A stretch of 53,668 bases of DNA from Bacteroidota bacterium. Lineage in GTDB: Bacteria; Bacteroidota; Bacteroidia; Bacteroidales; Paludibacteraceae. The DNA lies in the NCBI GenBank assembly GCA_017860345.1, contig JAFNAV010000026.1, positions 1-53,668 of the forward strand. Reading direction: 5' to 3'. Numbering within the stretch: position 1 is the stretch's first letter; each line of letters begins with the position of its first letter. The notes below the pieces were generated by a model. That model was not told the origin of the DNA. It saw only the letters and a program-made list of their open reading frames with translations, and did not search any database. A program made the position numbers and the translations under genes. Below, piece after piece: positions 8,465-16,449 of the stretch.

Positions 8465-9325
8465 TCAAACCGAGTATTTTGAGAATTTTTCCATAACCCT
8501 ATCGTAATAGGTTTTTGATACCGGAATATCGGGCGTATTGAGCGCGTCAATCTCCAAAAAAATACCTTCTTTGGTTTTGCGTAGCACCTTTACTTTGTCT
8601 AAGTTTACAATATACGAACGATGACACCGAACCAGCGGTGTGTCTTTCGTGTGGTTTTCTTCTATCCATTTCAGCGAATTGCGGATTAGAAAATGCGATA
8701 GCTTGGATTTGTTCAGATAATGAATGGTGGCGTAATTGTCGGCCGAATCGATATACAGCAGGTTGTCGAGCATTACGGATATTTTAAGCTCGCCTTTTTC
8801 ATCGGTAAAACCCAGTATTTTCCGCTTTTGCAGTATTTCCATTTCGGGTTCGTCTTTGCTGATTTTTTCAAGAAGTATATTTTTGTCGCGCCACGAGAAA
8901 TAGAGCCAAATGATAGAATATGGCAATAATAAAATCAAACTGGTATTGACAGTCGACTGTTGGAAAATATCCATAAAGTCGCGACTGGCTCCTTTGTCGG
9001 GAATAAACTTGGTGAAGAGTGAGTAGAATAGCGACATGGCTATAATTTCGGCCAATACCCACACGCCATATTGCATATAGGTGAGCGATTTCGACTTTTT
9101 GGTATAAGCCAGCATAATGAGCCGACTGATTACAACTACCAGCATACCTACCAGTACTATCAGACTGGCAAATACAAAATATTTAAAATCACTGATATCG
9201 TACCAATGCCTCGACTCAAATGGCTTGAAAATGTTTATGAATAATAATGCGAACACGGCAGTTAGCAAAATCAAACGAATGACATTGCTCTTTTCATACA
9301 TATAAGCAGGTATCTGTTGGTTCAT
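8465..9325 (-). CDS. Membrane-anchored LytTR-family DNA-binding regulator
   Basis: 286 residues. The N-terminal half carries four predicted membrane helices (about 15-32, 48-70, 85-105 and 125-145). A linker and a C-terminal LytTR DNA-binding domain follow from about 175 (LLYIDSADNYATIHYL, LIRNSLKWIEE, RCHRSYIVNLDKV, IPVSKTYYDRVMEKF). There is no receiver domain, and no histidine kinase is adjacent. This is the membrane LytTR architecture in which the membrane domain itself is thought to sense or to be inhibited by a partner. The target genes are unknown; LytTR proteins often act on neighbouring genes, here the divergent hydrolase at 9546 or the patatin. It has its own promoter in the divergent intergenic region. 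Confidence 0.88.
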   Translation of the reverse strand: MNQQIPAYMYEKSNVIRLILLTAVFALLFINIFKPFESRHWYDISDFKYFVFASLIVLVGMLVVVISRLIMLAYTKKSKSLTYMQYGVWVLAEIIAMSLFYSLFTKFIPDKGASRDFMDIFQQSTVNTSLILLLPYSIIWLYFSWRDKNILLEKISKDEPEMEILQKRKILGFTDEKGELKISVMLDNLLYIDSADNYATIHYLNKSKLSHFLIRNSLKWIEENHTKDTPLVRCHRSYIVNLDKVKVLRKTKEGIFLEIDALNTPDIPVSKTYYDRVMEKFSKYSV

Positions 9326-9354
9326 AAACTTTTGTTTATTAAAAATGAGAACTA

Positions 9355-9385
9355 CAAAAGTAAATCATTCCTGCGAGAAATACAA
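9355..9385 (-). promoter_or_regulatory. Promoter of the LytTR gene
   Basis: On the minus strand a TTG (9385-9383) precedes TACTTTTG (9362-9355) with a 20-bp spacer, close to the Bacteroidota -33/-7 arrangement. The -7 box is 30 bp upstream of the ATG. Confidence 0.55.
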
Positions 9386-9485
9386 TAATGTTTGTCCCTC
9401 CGCTCCTTTTTTTGACCACTGTATTTCGATTTTTGCCCCACATAGAGCCAAATCGTCCCTCGACCCCTGTTTTTTTACCAGTTAA

Positions 9486-9516
9486 TTTGTTTTCGGATGC
9501 TCTTGTTGTTCCTTTG
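9486..9516 (+). promoter_or_regulatory. Promoter of the alpha/beta-hydrolase-like gene
   Basis: TTTG (9486-9489), exactly 19 bp, then TTCCTTTG (9509-9516). This is the -33/-7 pattern with one mismatch in TAnnTTTG. It lies 30 bp before the ATG at 9546 and is divergent from the LytTR promoter. Confidence 0.55.
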
Positions 9517-9545
9517 TATCACAATTTTTCAACGATATAAAGATT

Positions 9546-10664
9546 ATGAATTACAGTGTTTTAAATGAATTGTTTAACTCTACATTCAAATTGAATGAAA
9601 CTACTAAGCTAATAAGCTCCGATACGGAAATTCATTATTGTAGTTTCAGAAGCAACGATACTGTAAGTAGCGGTATAGTGCCCGGCTTGCTCAGCGACAA
9701 TGTGGCGGAAAACTCGGATTTTGTTTACCCCGTTTTTATGCCGGCTAAACCAGCTCAGGGCAATCGAGTTATTTTGTTGCTGCATGGGCTGAACGAGCGT
9801 AGCTGGGGTAAATACCTTACCTGGGCCGAGTATCTGTGTACGAATACGGGTAAACCGGTTATTCTGTTTCCCATCGCTTTTCATATGAACCGTTCGCCGC
9901 GTTCGTGGAGCAATCCGCGTTTGTTGCAGGCTTTGTTTGAAAAAAGAAAATCGACCATCGGCAACGACCGTACGCTCAGTTTCTCAAATCTGGCGCTGAG
10001 CGAAAGAATAACCGAAAATCCGGCTCGTTTTTACAGCTCCGGAAGGCAAAGTCTGAACGATATGTCGATGCTGGCTTCTGATTTGGTGCAAGGGAAACAC
10101 CCTTTGTTTCAGAAGAGTATGAAGCTGGATATTTTTGCATATTCCATCGGGGCTTTCTTGTCGCAGATAGCGCTTATGTCCGATCAGCAGGGTTTGTACG
10201 ACGATACAAAGCTGTTTATGTTTTGCGGAGGCAGTGTTTTTAGTGAAATGGATGGTGAGTCGCGAAGTATTATGGATAAAACGGCCTTTGAAAAAATGCT
10301 GCATTTCTACCGAAACGATTTTGAGACGAATATAAAGCCTAATTTTGAAGGTGATAAAGCCTACGAGGCTTTCTTTAGTATGCTAACTCCTGAACATGCC
10401 GAAGATGAAAGAATAGCATTTTTCAGCAAGGTAAAAGACCGCATCAGGGGTATATCGCTAAAGCGCGATAAAGTAATTCCGTATCAGGGTGTGCTTACTG
10501 CCTTAGGCCGGGAAAATACATCCAAACAGATTACGTTAATTGATTTTCCGTATGAATATACGCACGAAAATCCGTTTCCGGTACATGATAAAAGAATCAG
10601 CGATGATGTCAACCGTTCATTCGGACAGGTGTTTCAGTCGGCATCAGCTTTTTTAGCTTCTTAG
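9546..10664 (+). CDS. Alpha/beta-hydrolase-like protein (resembles DUF6051)
   Basis: 372 residues without signal peptide or membrane helices, so probably cytosolic. It looks like an alpha/beta hydrolase: an oxyanion-type strand-turn RVILLLHGLNERSW (about 75-90), a WAEYL helix, then a nucleophile-elbow-like DIFAYSIGAFLSQIAL where the usual GxSxG reads AYSIG. A late acidic/His region (HENPFPVHD) could provide the third residue. From memory this resembles the Bacteroidota family DUF6051; I could not check. The substrate is unknown. The gene is monocistronic, with a -33/-7 promoter upstream and a hairpin/T-run terminator downstream, divergent from the LytTR regulator, which may control it. Confidence 0.75.
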   Translation: MNYSVLNELFNSTFKLNETTKLISSDTEIHYCSFRSNDTVSSGIVPGLLSDNVAENSDFVYPVFMPAKPAQGNRVILLLHGLNERSWGKYLTWAEYLCTNTGKPVILFPIAFHMNRSPRSWSNPRLLQALFEKRKSTIGNDRTLSFSNLALSERITENPARFYSSGRQSLNDMSMLASDLVQGKHPLFQKSMKLDIFAYSIGAFLSQIALMSDQQGLYDDTKLFMFCGGSVFSEMDGESRSIMDKTAFEKMLHFYRNDFETNIKPNFEGDKAYEAFFSMLTPEHAEDERIAFFSKVKDRIRGISLKRDKVIPYQGVLTALGRENTSKQITLIDFPYEYTHENPFPVHDKRISDDVNRSFGQVFQSASAFLAS

Positions 10665-10693
10665 CCTTTTTATAATTTTGCACAAATAGTCTG

Positions 10694-10730
10694 TGTCGGT
10701 AGTCGTTTTTTCGGCTATCGACATTTTTTT
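10694..10730 (+). terminator. Rho-independent terminator
   Basis: TGTCGGTAG (10694-10702) pairs with CTATCGACA (10715-10723), 9 bp with one G-U pair, followed by a run of seven T. It ends the hydrolase-like transcript. Confidence 0.7.
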
Positions 10731-10763
10731 ATTGAAAAACATGAATTGCTATCTAAAAATTAT

Positions 10764-10771
10764 TATATTTG
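10764..10771 (+). promoter_or_regulatory. -7 box for the DUF456-def transcript
   Basis: TATATTTG fits TAnnTTTG. It lies about 140 bp before the DUF456 start, so the transcript would have a longish leader. The -33 box is not convincing. Confidence 0.4.
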
Positions 10772-10913
10772 CTTTTTTAAAAACACATGTTGCTACTTAT
10801 TAAAAGCGATAAGGTGTTTTTGTATCCGTAAAAAGGTCTTTTTCTTGCTTCAAATACATTCTGCCTGAAAAGGCGGAGTAGTGTACGATAATATTGATTC
10901 AATCATTCTGTGT

Positions 10914-11390
10914 ATGGACGTTTTTCTGATAATACTTGCAGGCTTTTTTGTGCTTACAGGCTTGTTAGGCTCGGTATTGCCTGTGTTGCCGGGGCCTCCT
11001 CTGAGTTATATCGGGTTATTGCTGCTGCATTTTACTGATAAGTATCAGTTTAGTATGTCTTTCTTGCTTTGGTGGCTGGCTGTTGTAGTGGTGGTGCAAG
11101 TGCTCGACTATGTGATACCGATATGGGGTACCAAAAAATTTGGTGGCTCTAAAAATGGTGTGTGGGGAAGTACCATCGGGCTTGTTGTGGGCTTGTTTCT
11201 GGGACCGTTTGGTATTATTCTGGGGCCGTTTGCAGGGGCTTTTGTGGGCGAAATGCTGGCCAATAAAGATGTAAAAACTGCCCTGAAAGCCGCTTTTGGA
11301 TCTTTTGTGGGTTTCTTGTTAGGCACTGTAGCCAAGCTTGTTGTAAGCGGATTTGCCATTTATTATTACGTACATACATTGGTGGGTTAG
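10914..11390 (+). CDS. DUF456 family membrane protein
   Basis: 158 residues from the ATG at 10914; a GTG at 10881 would add 11 residues, but the family normally begins right at the first helix. It is almost entirely hydrophobic: about four to five membrane segments with glycine-rich repeats (GFFVLTGLLGSVLPVLPGPP, GLVVGLFLGPFGIILGPFAGAFVGE, FGSFVGFLLGTVAKL). The LPVLPGPP turn and the GPF..GPFAGA repeat are hallmarks of DUF456, an inner membrane family of unknown function with internal pseudo-symmetry. The deformylase-like gene starts 41 bp downstream and is probably co-transcribed. Confidence 0.87.
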   Translation: MDVFLIILAGFFVLTGLLGSVLPVLPGPPLSYIGLLLLHFTDKYQFSMSFLLWWLAVVVVVQVLDYVIPIWGTKKFGGSKNGVWGSTIGLVVGLFLGPFGIILGPFAGAFVGEMLANKDVKTALKAAFGSFVGFLLGTVAKLVVSGFAIYYYVHTLVG

Positions 11391-11430
11391 GGGCTTGTGT
11401 CGTTTTTTTATTATTCAAACTAAAAAAATA

Positions 11431-12054
11431 ATGTATAAAATAAGATTGATATTCATTTCAATAGCTACACTTATTCTATTCAATTCGTGTAAAAATCTTC
11501 TGGTTATGACTCAAAATGAAAAGGCTCTGATAGGAAGTAGCACTGTGGTACCCTTCAGAGTGCTGAGCGTAGCCAACAAGCAGGACTCGCTTATACTCCG
11601 AACAAAATGTAAAGATGTGGACATGGCTGCTGATGCTCCATATCTGTCCTTACTTATTGAGCGGCTTAAGCTTACTATGGATGCCGAGTCGGGAGTGGGT
11701 ATTGCTGCACCTCAGGTGGGAATATCGCGCAATGTTTTCCTGATAACCAGAATTGATAAACCGGAACATCCGGTGGAAGCAATTATTAATCCTAAAATAG
11801 TGCTTGTTCCTGAAAATACCATTTGCTTCGAACGCGATGGCTGCCTGTCAATACCCGATGTTTCGGGCAACTCGGTGCGTTATCCGTGGGTTGAAGTGGA
11901 GTATTTTAATTCTAAGGGCGAGAAAATTAAAGAGACACTTTCAGGATATTCCCGTAAAGGTGATTTTACAGCAGTTATTTTTCAGCACGAGTTCGATCAC
12001 CTCAATGGGGTGCTGTTTACCGATAAGCTTTGTGATAAACCGGTGAACGAGTGA
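11431..12054 (+). CDS. Peptide deformylase-like protein with lipoprotein-type signal
   Basis: 207 residues. Peptide deformylase removes the formyl group from nascent N-termini using Fe/Zn. Motif 1 GVGIAAPQ (88-95) and motif 3 HEFDH (186-190) are intact. Motif 2 reads DGCLS with the metal ligand Cys138 but Asp136 in place of the usual Glu. Unlike housekeeping deformylase, the protein begins with MYKIRLIFISIATLILFNSC, which reads as a signal with a lipidated Cys20, followed by an extra segment of about 40 residues. An earlier ATG at 11353 would overlap the upstream gene and bury the signal. An exported deformylase-fold enzyme may act on other formylated or N-acyl peptides outside the cytosol; this is inference. 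The housekeeping def is presumably elsewhere. Confidence 0.82.
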   Translation: MYKIRLIFISIATLILFNSCKNLLVMTQNEKALIGSSTVVPFRVLSVANKQDSLILRTKCKDVDMAADAPYLSLLIERLKLTMDAESGVGIAAPQVGISRNVFLITRIDKPEHPVEAIINPKIVLVPENTICFERDGCLSIPDVSGNSVRYPWVEVEYFNSKGEKIKETLSGYSRKGDFTAVIFQHEFDHLNGVLFTDKLCDKPVNE

Positions 12055-12143
12055 ACGATATACAAGCTTAGCGGTTTGGTAAATGACTTAGAAAACAGAT
12101 AATTATATCATTTTATATACAGATTCAATTAATTATTTTAATA

Positions 12144-14666
12144 ATGAAAAGACTTCATTTAATTTTAATCCTGTCGTTGTGCCTGGCTGTATCTTTTGAT
12201 GCTCAGGCTTTTTCTCTTTTTAAAAAGAAAAAACCTGAGAAAAAAGAGCTGGCTACAGCGGCTAAAGCTCCTGCTCCGCCTGCAAAAGGGCCTAAGGCTT
12301 ACAAAGATGTGATCACCAAAAAGGCCAAATCGTCCAAAGGTTTCTTTACCGTTCATAAAGTTGAAAGCTCGTACTTTCTCGAAATTCCCGACTCACTGCT
12401 TGGTCGCGATTTGCTGGTGGTAAACCGTATTGCTAAGTCGGCTGCCGATAGTCGCAAGGGTTTTGTTGGTTATGCCGGCGATCAGATTGGCGAAAATGTC
12501 ATTCGCTTTGAAAAAGGCCCCAATGATAAGCTTTTTCTCAAAACAATCTCTTTCTCTGAGCGCTCGCAGGACTCTACCGGCATGTATTTTTCGGTACTGA
12601 ACTCTAATATGCAGCCTATCATGTCGTCGTTCGATGTTAAGGCTTACAACAAAGATTCTGTTCTGAAAACTCAAAATGCTGTTGTCGAAATTACTGACTT
12701 TGTGAATGGCGACAACTCTGTTTTGTACTTCGACGAAAGGGTAAAACGCTCGGTAGGGCTTGCCAACCTGTTTCCCGACAGAAGCTATATCGATACAATC
12801 AAGGCTTTCCCGATGAATATCGAAATAAGAGCAGTGAAAACTTACGGACAAAAGCCCCAAAACCCATCCGATGTAGCCGGCGACCCGCTTACATATATGC
12901 TCAACAGCTCTATTCTTCTTTTACCTAAAGAGCCTATGAAACCTCGCTATTTCGACTCGCGAGTGGCTTATTTTGCAACAGGATATACCGATTTTGACAA
13001 GAATCCTCAGGGAGTGGAGCGTGTGTCGATGGCTACCCGCTGGCGACTCGAACCCAAGGACGAGGATATCGAAAAATACAAAAAAGGTGAGCTGGTTGAA
13101 CCCAAAAAGCCGATTGTGTTTTATATTGACCCATCAACTCCTAAAAAATGGGTGCCTTATCTCAAACAAGGTGTGGACGACTGGCAAAAGGCTTTTGAAT
13201 ATGCTGGTTTCAAAAATGCCATTTACGCCCTCGAAGCACCCAACGACCCAAGCTGGAGCTTAGAAGATGCCCGTCACTCGGCCATTGTATACAAACCCTC
13301 TGATATACCTAATGCAAGTGGCCCGCATGTACACGACCCCCGCAGCGGCGAAATTCTTGAAACACACATCAACTGGTATCACAATGTGATGAAACTGCTG
13401 CACGACTGGTATTTTGTACAAACTGCTGCGGTGGATCCGCGTGCCCGCAAGGTGCAGTTTGATGACGAGCTGATGGGACAACTGATTCGTTTTGTATCGT
13501 CGCACGAAGTTGGTCATACACTTGGCTTGCGTCATAACTTTGGCTCCTCAAACACCGTTCCGGTCGAAAAACTGAGAGATAAAGCCTGGGTGGAAGCCAA
13601 CGGACATACACCTTCTATCATGGACTATGCCCGATTCAACTATGTGGCTCAGCCCGAAGATAATATCGGCGAAGCCGGCTTATTCCCACGCATTGGTATT
13701 TATGACAACTGGTCTATTCAGTGGGGATACACCTGGCTGCCCGATTTCAAAACTCCGCAGGACGAAGTGCCATATCTCAATAAATGGGTAATTGAAAAAC
13801 TGGCTCAGGACAAACGATATACATTTGGTACCGAAACCGATGCCAACGACCCCCGCAACCAGAGCGAAGACCTGGGCGATAACGCTATGCTGGCAAGCGC
13901 TTACGGTATTAAAAACCTTCAGCGCATTTTACCCAATGTGCTCGAATGGACCAAAGAGCCCAACAAAGATTATGCAAATGCTGCTACCATGTATAGCGAA
14001 ATTTCCGGACAGTTTTCGCGCTATATGGGGCACGTATCCAGATATGTAGCCGGTATATACACCACTCCCAAGCGGGTTGAGCAGTCAGGCCCGGTGTACG
14101 AACACGTTCCCGCCCAATTGCAAAAAGATGCCGTCAGGTTTCTCGATAAGCAGCTGTTTACCACTCCTGTGTGGTTGGCCGACAAAAATCTGATAGAAAA
14201 AGCAGGCATAAATCCTGTTTTCACCATCGGCAATATCCAAAAAAACGTACTGGGGCGCATCATAAGTAAAAACACGCTCGACAAGCTTTTGCAAAACGAA
14301 ACCCTGAATGGAACTTCGGCTTACACCTCTACTCAATTGCTCGACGATCTGAAAAAGAGCATCTGGTCTGAGCTCGCATCGGGCAAAGCCATAGATATTT
14401 ACCGGCGCAACTTGCAAAAAAATTACATCGACGCTTGTATCGCTTTAATCGCTCCGGCGCAGTCTGCTGCAGCATCCTCTTTAGTCGTGCTGCGTGTCAG
14501 TTCTTCAGTTTCAGCCACCTCCGATGCTACTGCCATAGCGCGTGCGCATCTGGTAAAACTCAGGAGCGAAATAGCCTCGGCAGCTGGCCGGGCAAGCGGC
14601 ATTAGCAAAGCGCACCTGCTTGAGCTCGTGGCTAAAACCGACGAAGCGCTCAACCCTCAAAAATAA
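12144..14666 (+). CDS. Large secreted zinc metalloprotease (Met-zincin, DUF5117/DUF5118/DUF4953 type)
   Basis: 840 residues. A signal peptide (MKRLHLILILSLCLAVSFDAQA) is followed by a lysine/alanine/proline-rich linker to about 60, then the DUF5118-like (about 45-95) and DUF5117-like (about 95-290) regions and a metzincin catalytic domain. The zinc site is HEVGHTLGLRH with His454, Glu455, His458 and His464, the extended HExxHxxGxxH signature. The Met-turn is probably in PSIMDYARFNY, about 30 residues later. These proteins are widespread in Bacteroidota and act outside the cytoplasmic membrane; substrates are not known. It is followed by a good terminator. It starts 89 bp after the deformylase-like gene, and no clear promoter was found in that gap, so readthrough from upstream is possible. 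Confidence 0.92.
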   Translation: MKRLHLILILSLCLAVSFDAQAFSLFKKKKPEKKELATAAKAPAPPAKGPKAYKDVITKKAKSSKGFFTVHKVESSYFLEIPDSLLGRDLLVVNRIAKSAADSRKGFVGYAGDQIGENVIRFEKGPNDKLFLKTISFSERSQDSTGMYFSVLNSNMQPIMSSFDVKAYNKDSVLKTQNAVVEITDFVNGDNSVLYFDERVKRSVGLANLFPDRSYIDTIKAFPMNIEIRAVKTYGQKPQNPSDVAGDPLTYMLNSSILLLPKEPMKPRYFDSRVAYFATGYTDFDKNPQGVERVSMATRWRLEPKDEDIEKYKKGELVEPKKPIVFYIDPSTPKKWVPYLKQGVDDWQKAFEYAGFKNAIYALEAPNDPSWSLEDARHSAIVYKPSDIPNASGPHVHDPRSGEILETHINWYHNVMKLLHDWYFVQTAAVDPRARKVQFDDELMGQLIRFVSSHEVGHTLGLRHNFGSSNTVPVEKLRDKAWVEANGHTPSIMDYARFNYVAQPEDNIGEAGLFPRIGIYDNWSIQWGYTWLPDFKTPQDEVPYLNKWVIEKLAQDKRYTFGTETDANDPRNQSEDLGDNAMLASAYGIKNLQRILPNVLEWTKEPNKDYANAATMYSEISGQFSRYMGHVSRYVAGIYTTPKRVEQSGPVYEHVPAQLQKDAVRFLDKQLFTTPVWLADKNLIEKAGINPVFTIGNIQKNVLGRIISKNTLDKLLQNETLNGTSAYTSTQLLDDLKKSIWSELASGKAIDIYRRNLQKNYIDACIALIAPAQSAAASSLVVLRVSSSVSATSDATAIARAHLVKLRSEIASAAGRASGISKAHLLELVAKTDEALNPQK

Positions 14667-14689
14667 AGAAAAGCTCCTCATGCCATCAT

Positions 14690-14725
14690 AAATCCCCGAA
14701 AATTACAAAACATTTTCGGGGATTT
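14690..14725 (+). terminator. Terminator after the metalloprotease
   Basis: Perfect 13-bp stem (AAATCCCCGAAAA at 14690-14702 with TTTTCGGGGATTT at 14713-14725), extendable by one pair, then a T-rich tail. Confidence 0.75.
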
Positions 14726-14726
14726 C

Positions 14727-14975
14727 TTTCTCTCCCCGGCTTACCGTTTTTTTTCTGGGGGTGCCCCTCCCTAAGGGTCGGGTCGGGCTATCCGTTCCAA
14801 GTCCGTGTCCTCGGTCGCAGGCATCGGCTCGCCTGCGTCTTCGCCTTCACCAGCGCCCTCGTACCCGTCCTTTCCTCTTCTATCCCTCACCCTCGGTTGC
14901 GGGAGGCAGCGCGCAAGGCTGCACTACTGCAAAAATATCACTAACAACCGATTTTCAAAAAAAATATCATTTTTC
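14727..14975. other. Intergenic stretch with a GC-rich repeat-like island
   Basis: 14757-14935 is strikingly richer in G and C than its surroundings and contains the words GGGTCGGGTCGGGCTATCCG and CTATCCCTCACCCTCG. It resembles the degenerate 'GGGCTATCCG' islands I recall from other Bacteroidota intergenic regions. An open frame crosses it but has no protein-like composition. The rest is AT-rich DNA leading to the trp promoter. Confidence 0.5.
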
Positions 14976-15006
14976 TTGCACAAATAAAAATAATTTATCA
15001 ACTTTG
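14976..15006 (+). promoter_or_regulatory. Predicted trp operon promoter
   Basis: TTG (14976-14978), a 20-bp spacer and CAACTTTG (14999-15006), one mismatch from TAnnTTTG. Transcription would start near 15013, leaving a leader of about 20 nt before the Trp-rich leader peptide. No other candidate lies closer to the leader. Confidence 0.55.
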
Positions 15007-15031
15007 CAACCGATAATAAATCAAAAAGAAA

Positions 15032-15088
15032 ATGAACGCAATTTTGACAGTAAACAAATTTTGGTGGTGGCACTTACGAATCAGCTAA
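15032..15088 (+). CDS. trpL: trp operon leader peptide with three consecutive Trp codons
   Basis: An ATG opens an 18-codon frame reading MNAILTVNKFWWWHLRIS and stopping at TAA (15086-15088). Three consecutive TGG codons (15062-15070) in so short a frame, directly in front of a trp operon, are diagnostic of a transcription-attenuation leader peptide. Stalling of the ribosome at these codons when charged tRNA(Trp) is scarce would control folding of the RNA just downstream. It is too short for standard gene finding. The ATG has a purine-rich upstream sequence (AAAAAGAA) but no clear Shine-Dalgarno, as usual in this phylum. Confidence 0.9.
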   Translation: MNAILTVNKFWWWHLRIS

Positions 15089-15174
15089 TCGTGAGAGGTA
15101 ACACCTGTGTATATTGTCAAAAACAAAAAGATATTACAAAAGGCTTGTCGGAACTCACGACAAGCCTTTTTTTT
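15073..15174 (+). promoter_or_regulatory. trp attenuator: competing RNA hairpins
   Basis: Three mutually exclusive pairings are visible. Segment 1, CTTACGA (15073-15079, just after the Trp codons), pairs with segment 2, TCGTGAG (15089-15095, right after the leader stop), with one G-U pair. Segment 2 also pairs perfectly with segment 3, CTCACGA (15154-15160), which overlaps the loop and 3' arm of the terminator at 15138-15174. A ribosome stalled at the Trp codons masks segment 1 and frees 2 to pair with 3, breaking the terminator. A ribosome that reaches the stop covers segment 2 and the terminator forms. This is the classical logic of ribosome-mediated attenuation, inferred here from base pairing by eye. 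Confidence 0.82.
15138..15174 (+). terminator. trp attenuator terminator
   Basis: Perfect 13-bp stem (AAAAGGCTTGTCG at 15138-15150 with CGACAAGCCTTTT at 15158-15170), a 7-nt loop and a run of eight T. It lies 58 bp before trpB, too early to end anything but the leader transcript. Confidence 0.9.
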
Positions 15175-15231
15175 ATTTACCCCTAACCCCTAAAGGGGAA
15201 CATTAAAGAACAAAGATTAATAAGTTGATAT

Positions 15232-16449
15232 ATGAAAGATAATAAAAGTACTAACACCCCTTTAGGGGCTGGGGGGCTTGACGAAAACGGTTATTACGGC
15301 GAATTTGGAGGAGCTTATATCCCGGAAATTCTGCATGGTTCTTTTGAAAGACTGAAAGAAGCATTTTACGCCGTGAAAGATGATCCGGCTTTCAAAGCGG
15401 AGTATTATGAATTGTTGAAAAACTATGTGGGCCGGCCTTCGCCTTTGTATTTTGCCAAGCGCCTTTCTGCTGAATATGGCGCTAATATTTACTTAAAGCG
15501 CGAAGATTTGAACCACACCGGTGCTCACAAAATCAACAATGCTTTAGGACAAATCCTGTTGGCAAAGCGCATGGGTAAAACCCGCATTATTGCCGAAACA
15601 GGTGCCGGACAGCACGGCGTGGCAACGGCTACTGCCTGTGCTCTTATGGGCTTGGAATGTATTGTGTTTATGGGAAAAACCGATGTAGAACGCCAGTTCT
15701 TGAACGTACAGAAAATGCGTATGCTGGGAGCTACCGTAGAGCCGGTTACAAGCGGAAACATGACGCTCAAGGATGCCACCAACGAGGCTTTCCGTTACTG
15801 GTGTTCCAATCCCGATTCGTTTTACATTGTGGGCTCCACGGTTGGAGCGCATCCTTACCCCGATATGGTGGGATTTTTCCAGTCGGTGATTAGCGAAGAA
15901 ATAAAATGGCAACTCCAAGAGCAGATTGGACGCGATTATCCCGATGTTCTGATGGCTTGTGTAGGTGGTGGCAGCAATGCCATGGGGACATATTATCATT
16001 ATCTGAACGACGATCGTGTGAAAATCGTGTCGGCCGAAGCTGGCGGACTGGGCGTGGAAACCGGCGAAACAGCGGCTACCATTTCGTTGGGAACTACCGG
16101 TATTATCCACGGCGCCAAAACACTTTTGATACAGGATGAAGATGGTCAGATTATCGAACCGTATTCCATTTCGGCCGGATTGGATTATCCGGGTATCGGA
16201 CCGGCTCATGCGTTCTTTGCTAAGTCCGGTCGTACCAAAGTATTACCGATAAATGACGACGAAGCCCTCGAAGCTGCCTTTGAGCTAACCCGTCTGGAAG
16301 GAATTATTCCCGCCATTGAGTCGGCGCACGCGCTGGCCTTGCTCAAGAAAGAGAAAGACAACTTCAACCCCGACGACATTGTAGTTGTTACCGTTTCGGG
16401 ACGGGGCGATAAGGATATGGATACGTATATAAAGTTCTTCAAACGTTAG
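15232..16449 (+). CDS. trpB: Tryptophan synthase beta chain
   Basis: 405 residues. Catalyses the PLP-dependent condensation of indole with serine, the last step of tryptophan synthesis, in complex with TrpA (encoded at the end of the operon). PLP Lys100 lies in HTGAHKINNAL; the phosphate-binding loop is GGGSNAMG and the carboxylate loop ETGAGQHG. It is the first structural gene after the attenuator, as in other Bacteroides-type trp operons. Oddity: the first 20 residues (MKDNKSTNTPLGAGGLDENG) are longer than the usual few residues before GYYGEFGGAY, and are partly encoded by a CCCCTTTAGGGG palindrome that also occurs just upstream as CCCCTAAAGGGG (15187-15198). The ATG at 15232 is kept because no later start precedes the conserved region. 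Confidence 0.97.
   Translation: MKDNKSTNTPLGAGGLDENGYYGEFGGAYIPEILHGSFERLKEAFYAVKDDPAFKAEYYELLKNYVGRPSPLYFAKRLSAEYGANIYLKREDLNHTGAHKINNALGQILLAKRMGKTRIIAETGAGQHGVATATACALMGLECIVFMGKTDVERQFLNVQKMRMLGATVEPVTSGNMTLKDATNEAFRYWCSNPDSFYIVGSTVGAHPYPDMVGFFQSVISEEIKWQLQEQIGRDYPDVLMACVGGGSNAMGTYYHYLNDDRVKIVSAEAGGLGVETGETAATISLGTTGIIHGAKTLLIQDEDGQIIEPYSISAGLDYPGIGPAHAFFAKSGRTKVLPINDDEALEAAFELTRLEGIIPAIESAHALALLKKEKDNFNPDDIVVVTVSGRGDKDMDTYIKFFKR

Noticed and set aside
15089..15174. T-box or TRAP control of the trp operon
   Set aside because: No T-box bulge or specifier structure and no row of GAG/TAG triplets; the WWW leader ORF and competing hairpins fit ribosome-mediated attenuation.
14761..15186. 141-codon ORF upstream of trpB
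   Set aside because: It runs through the GC-rich repeat island, the trp promoter, leader peptide and terminator in another frame; the composition is not protein-like.
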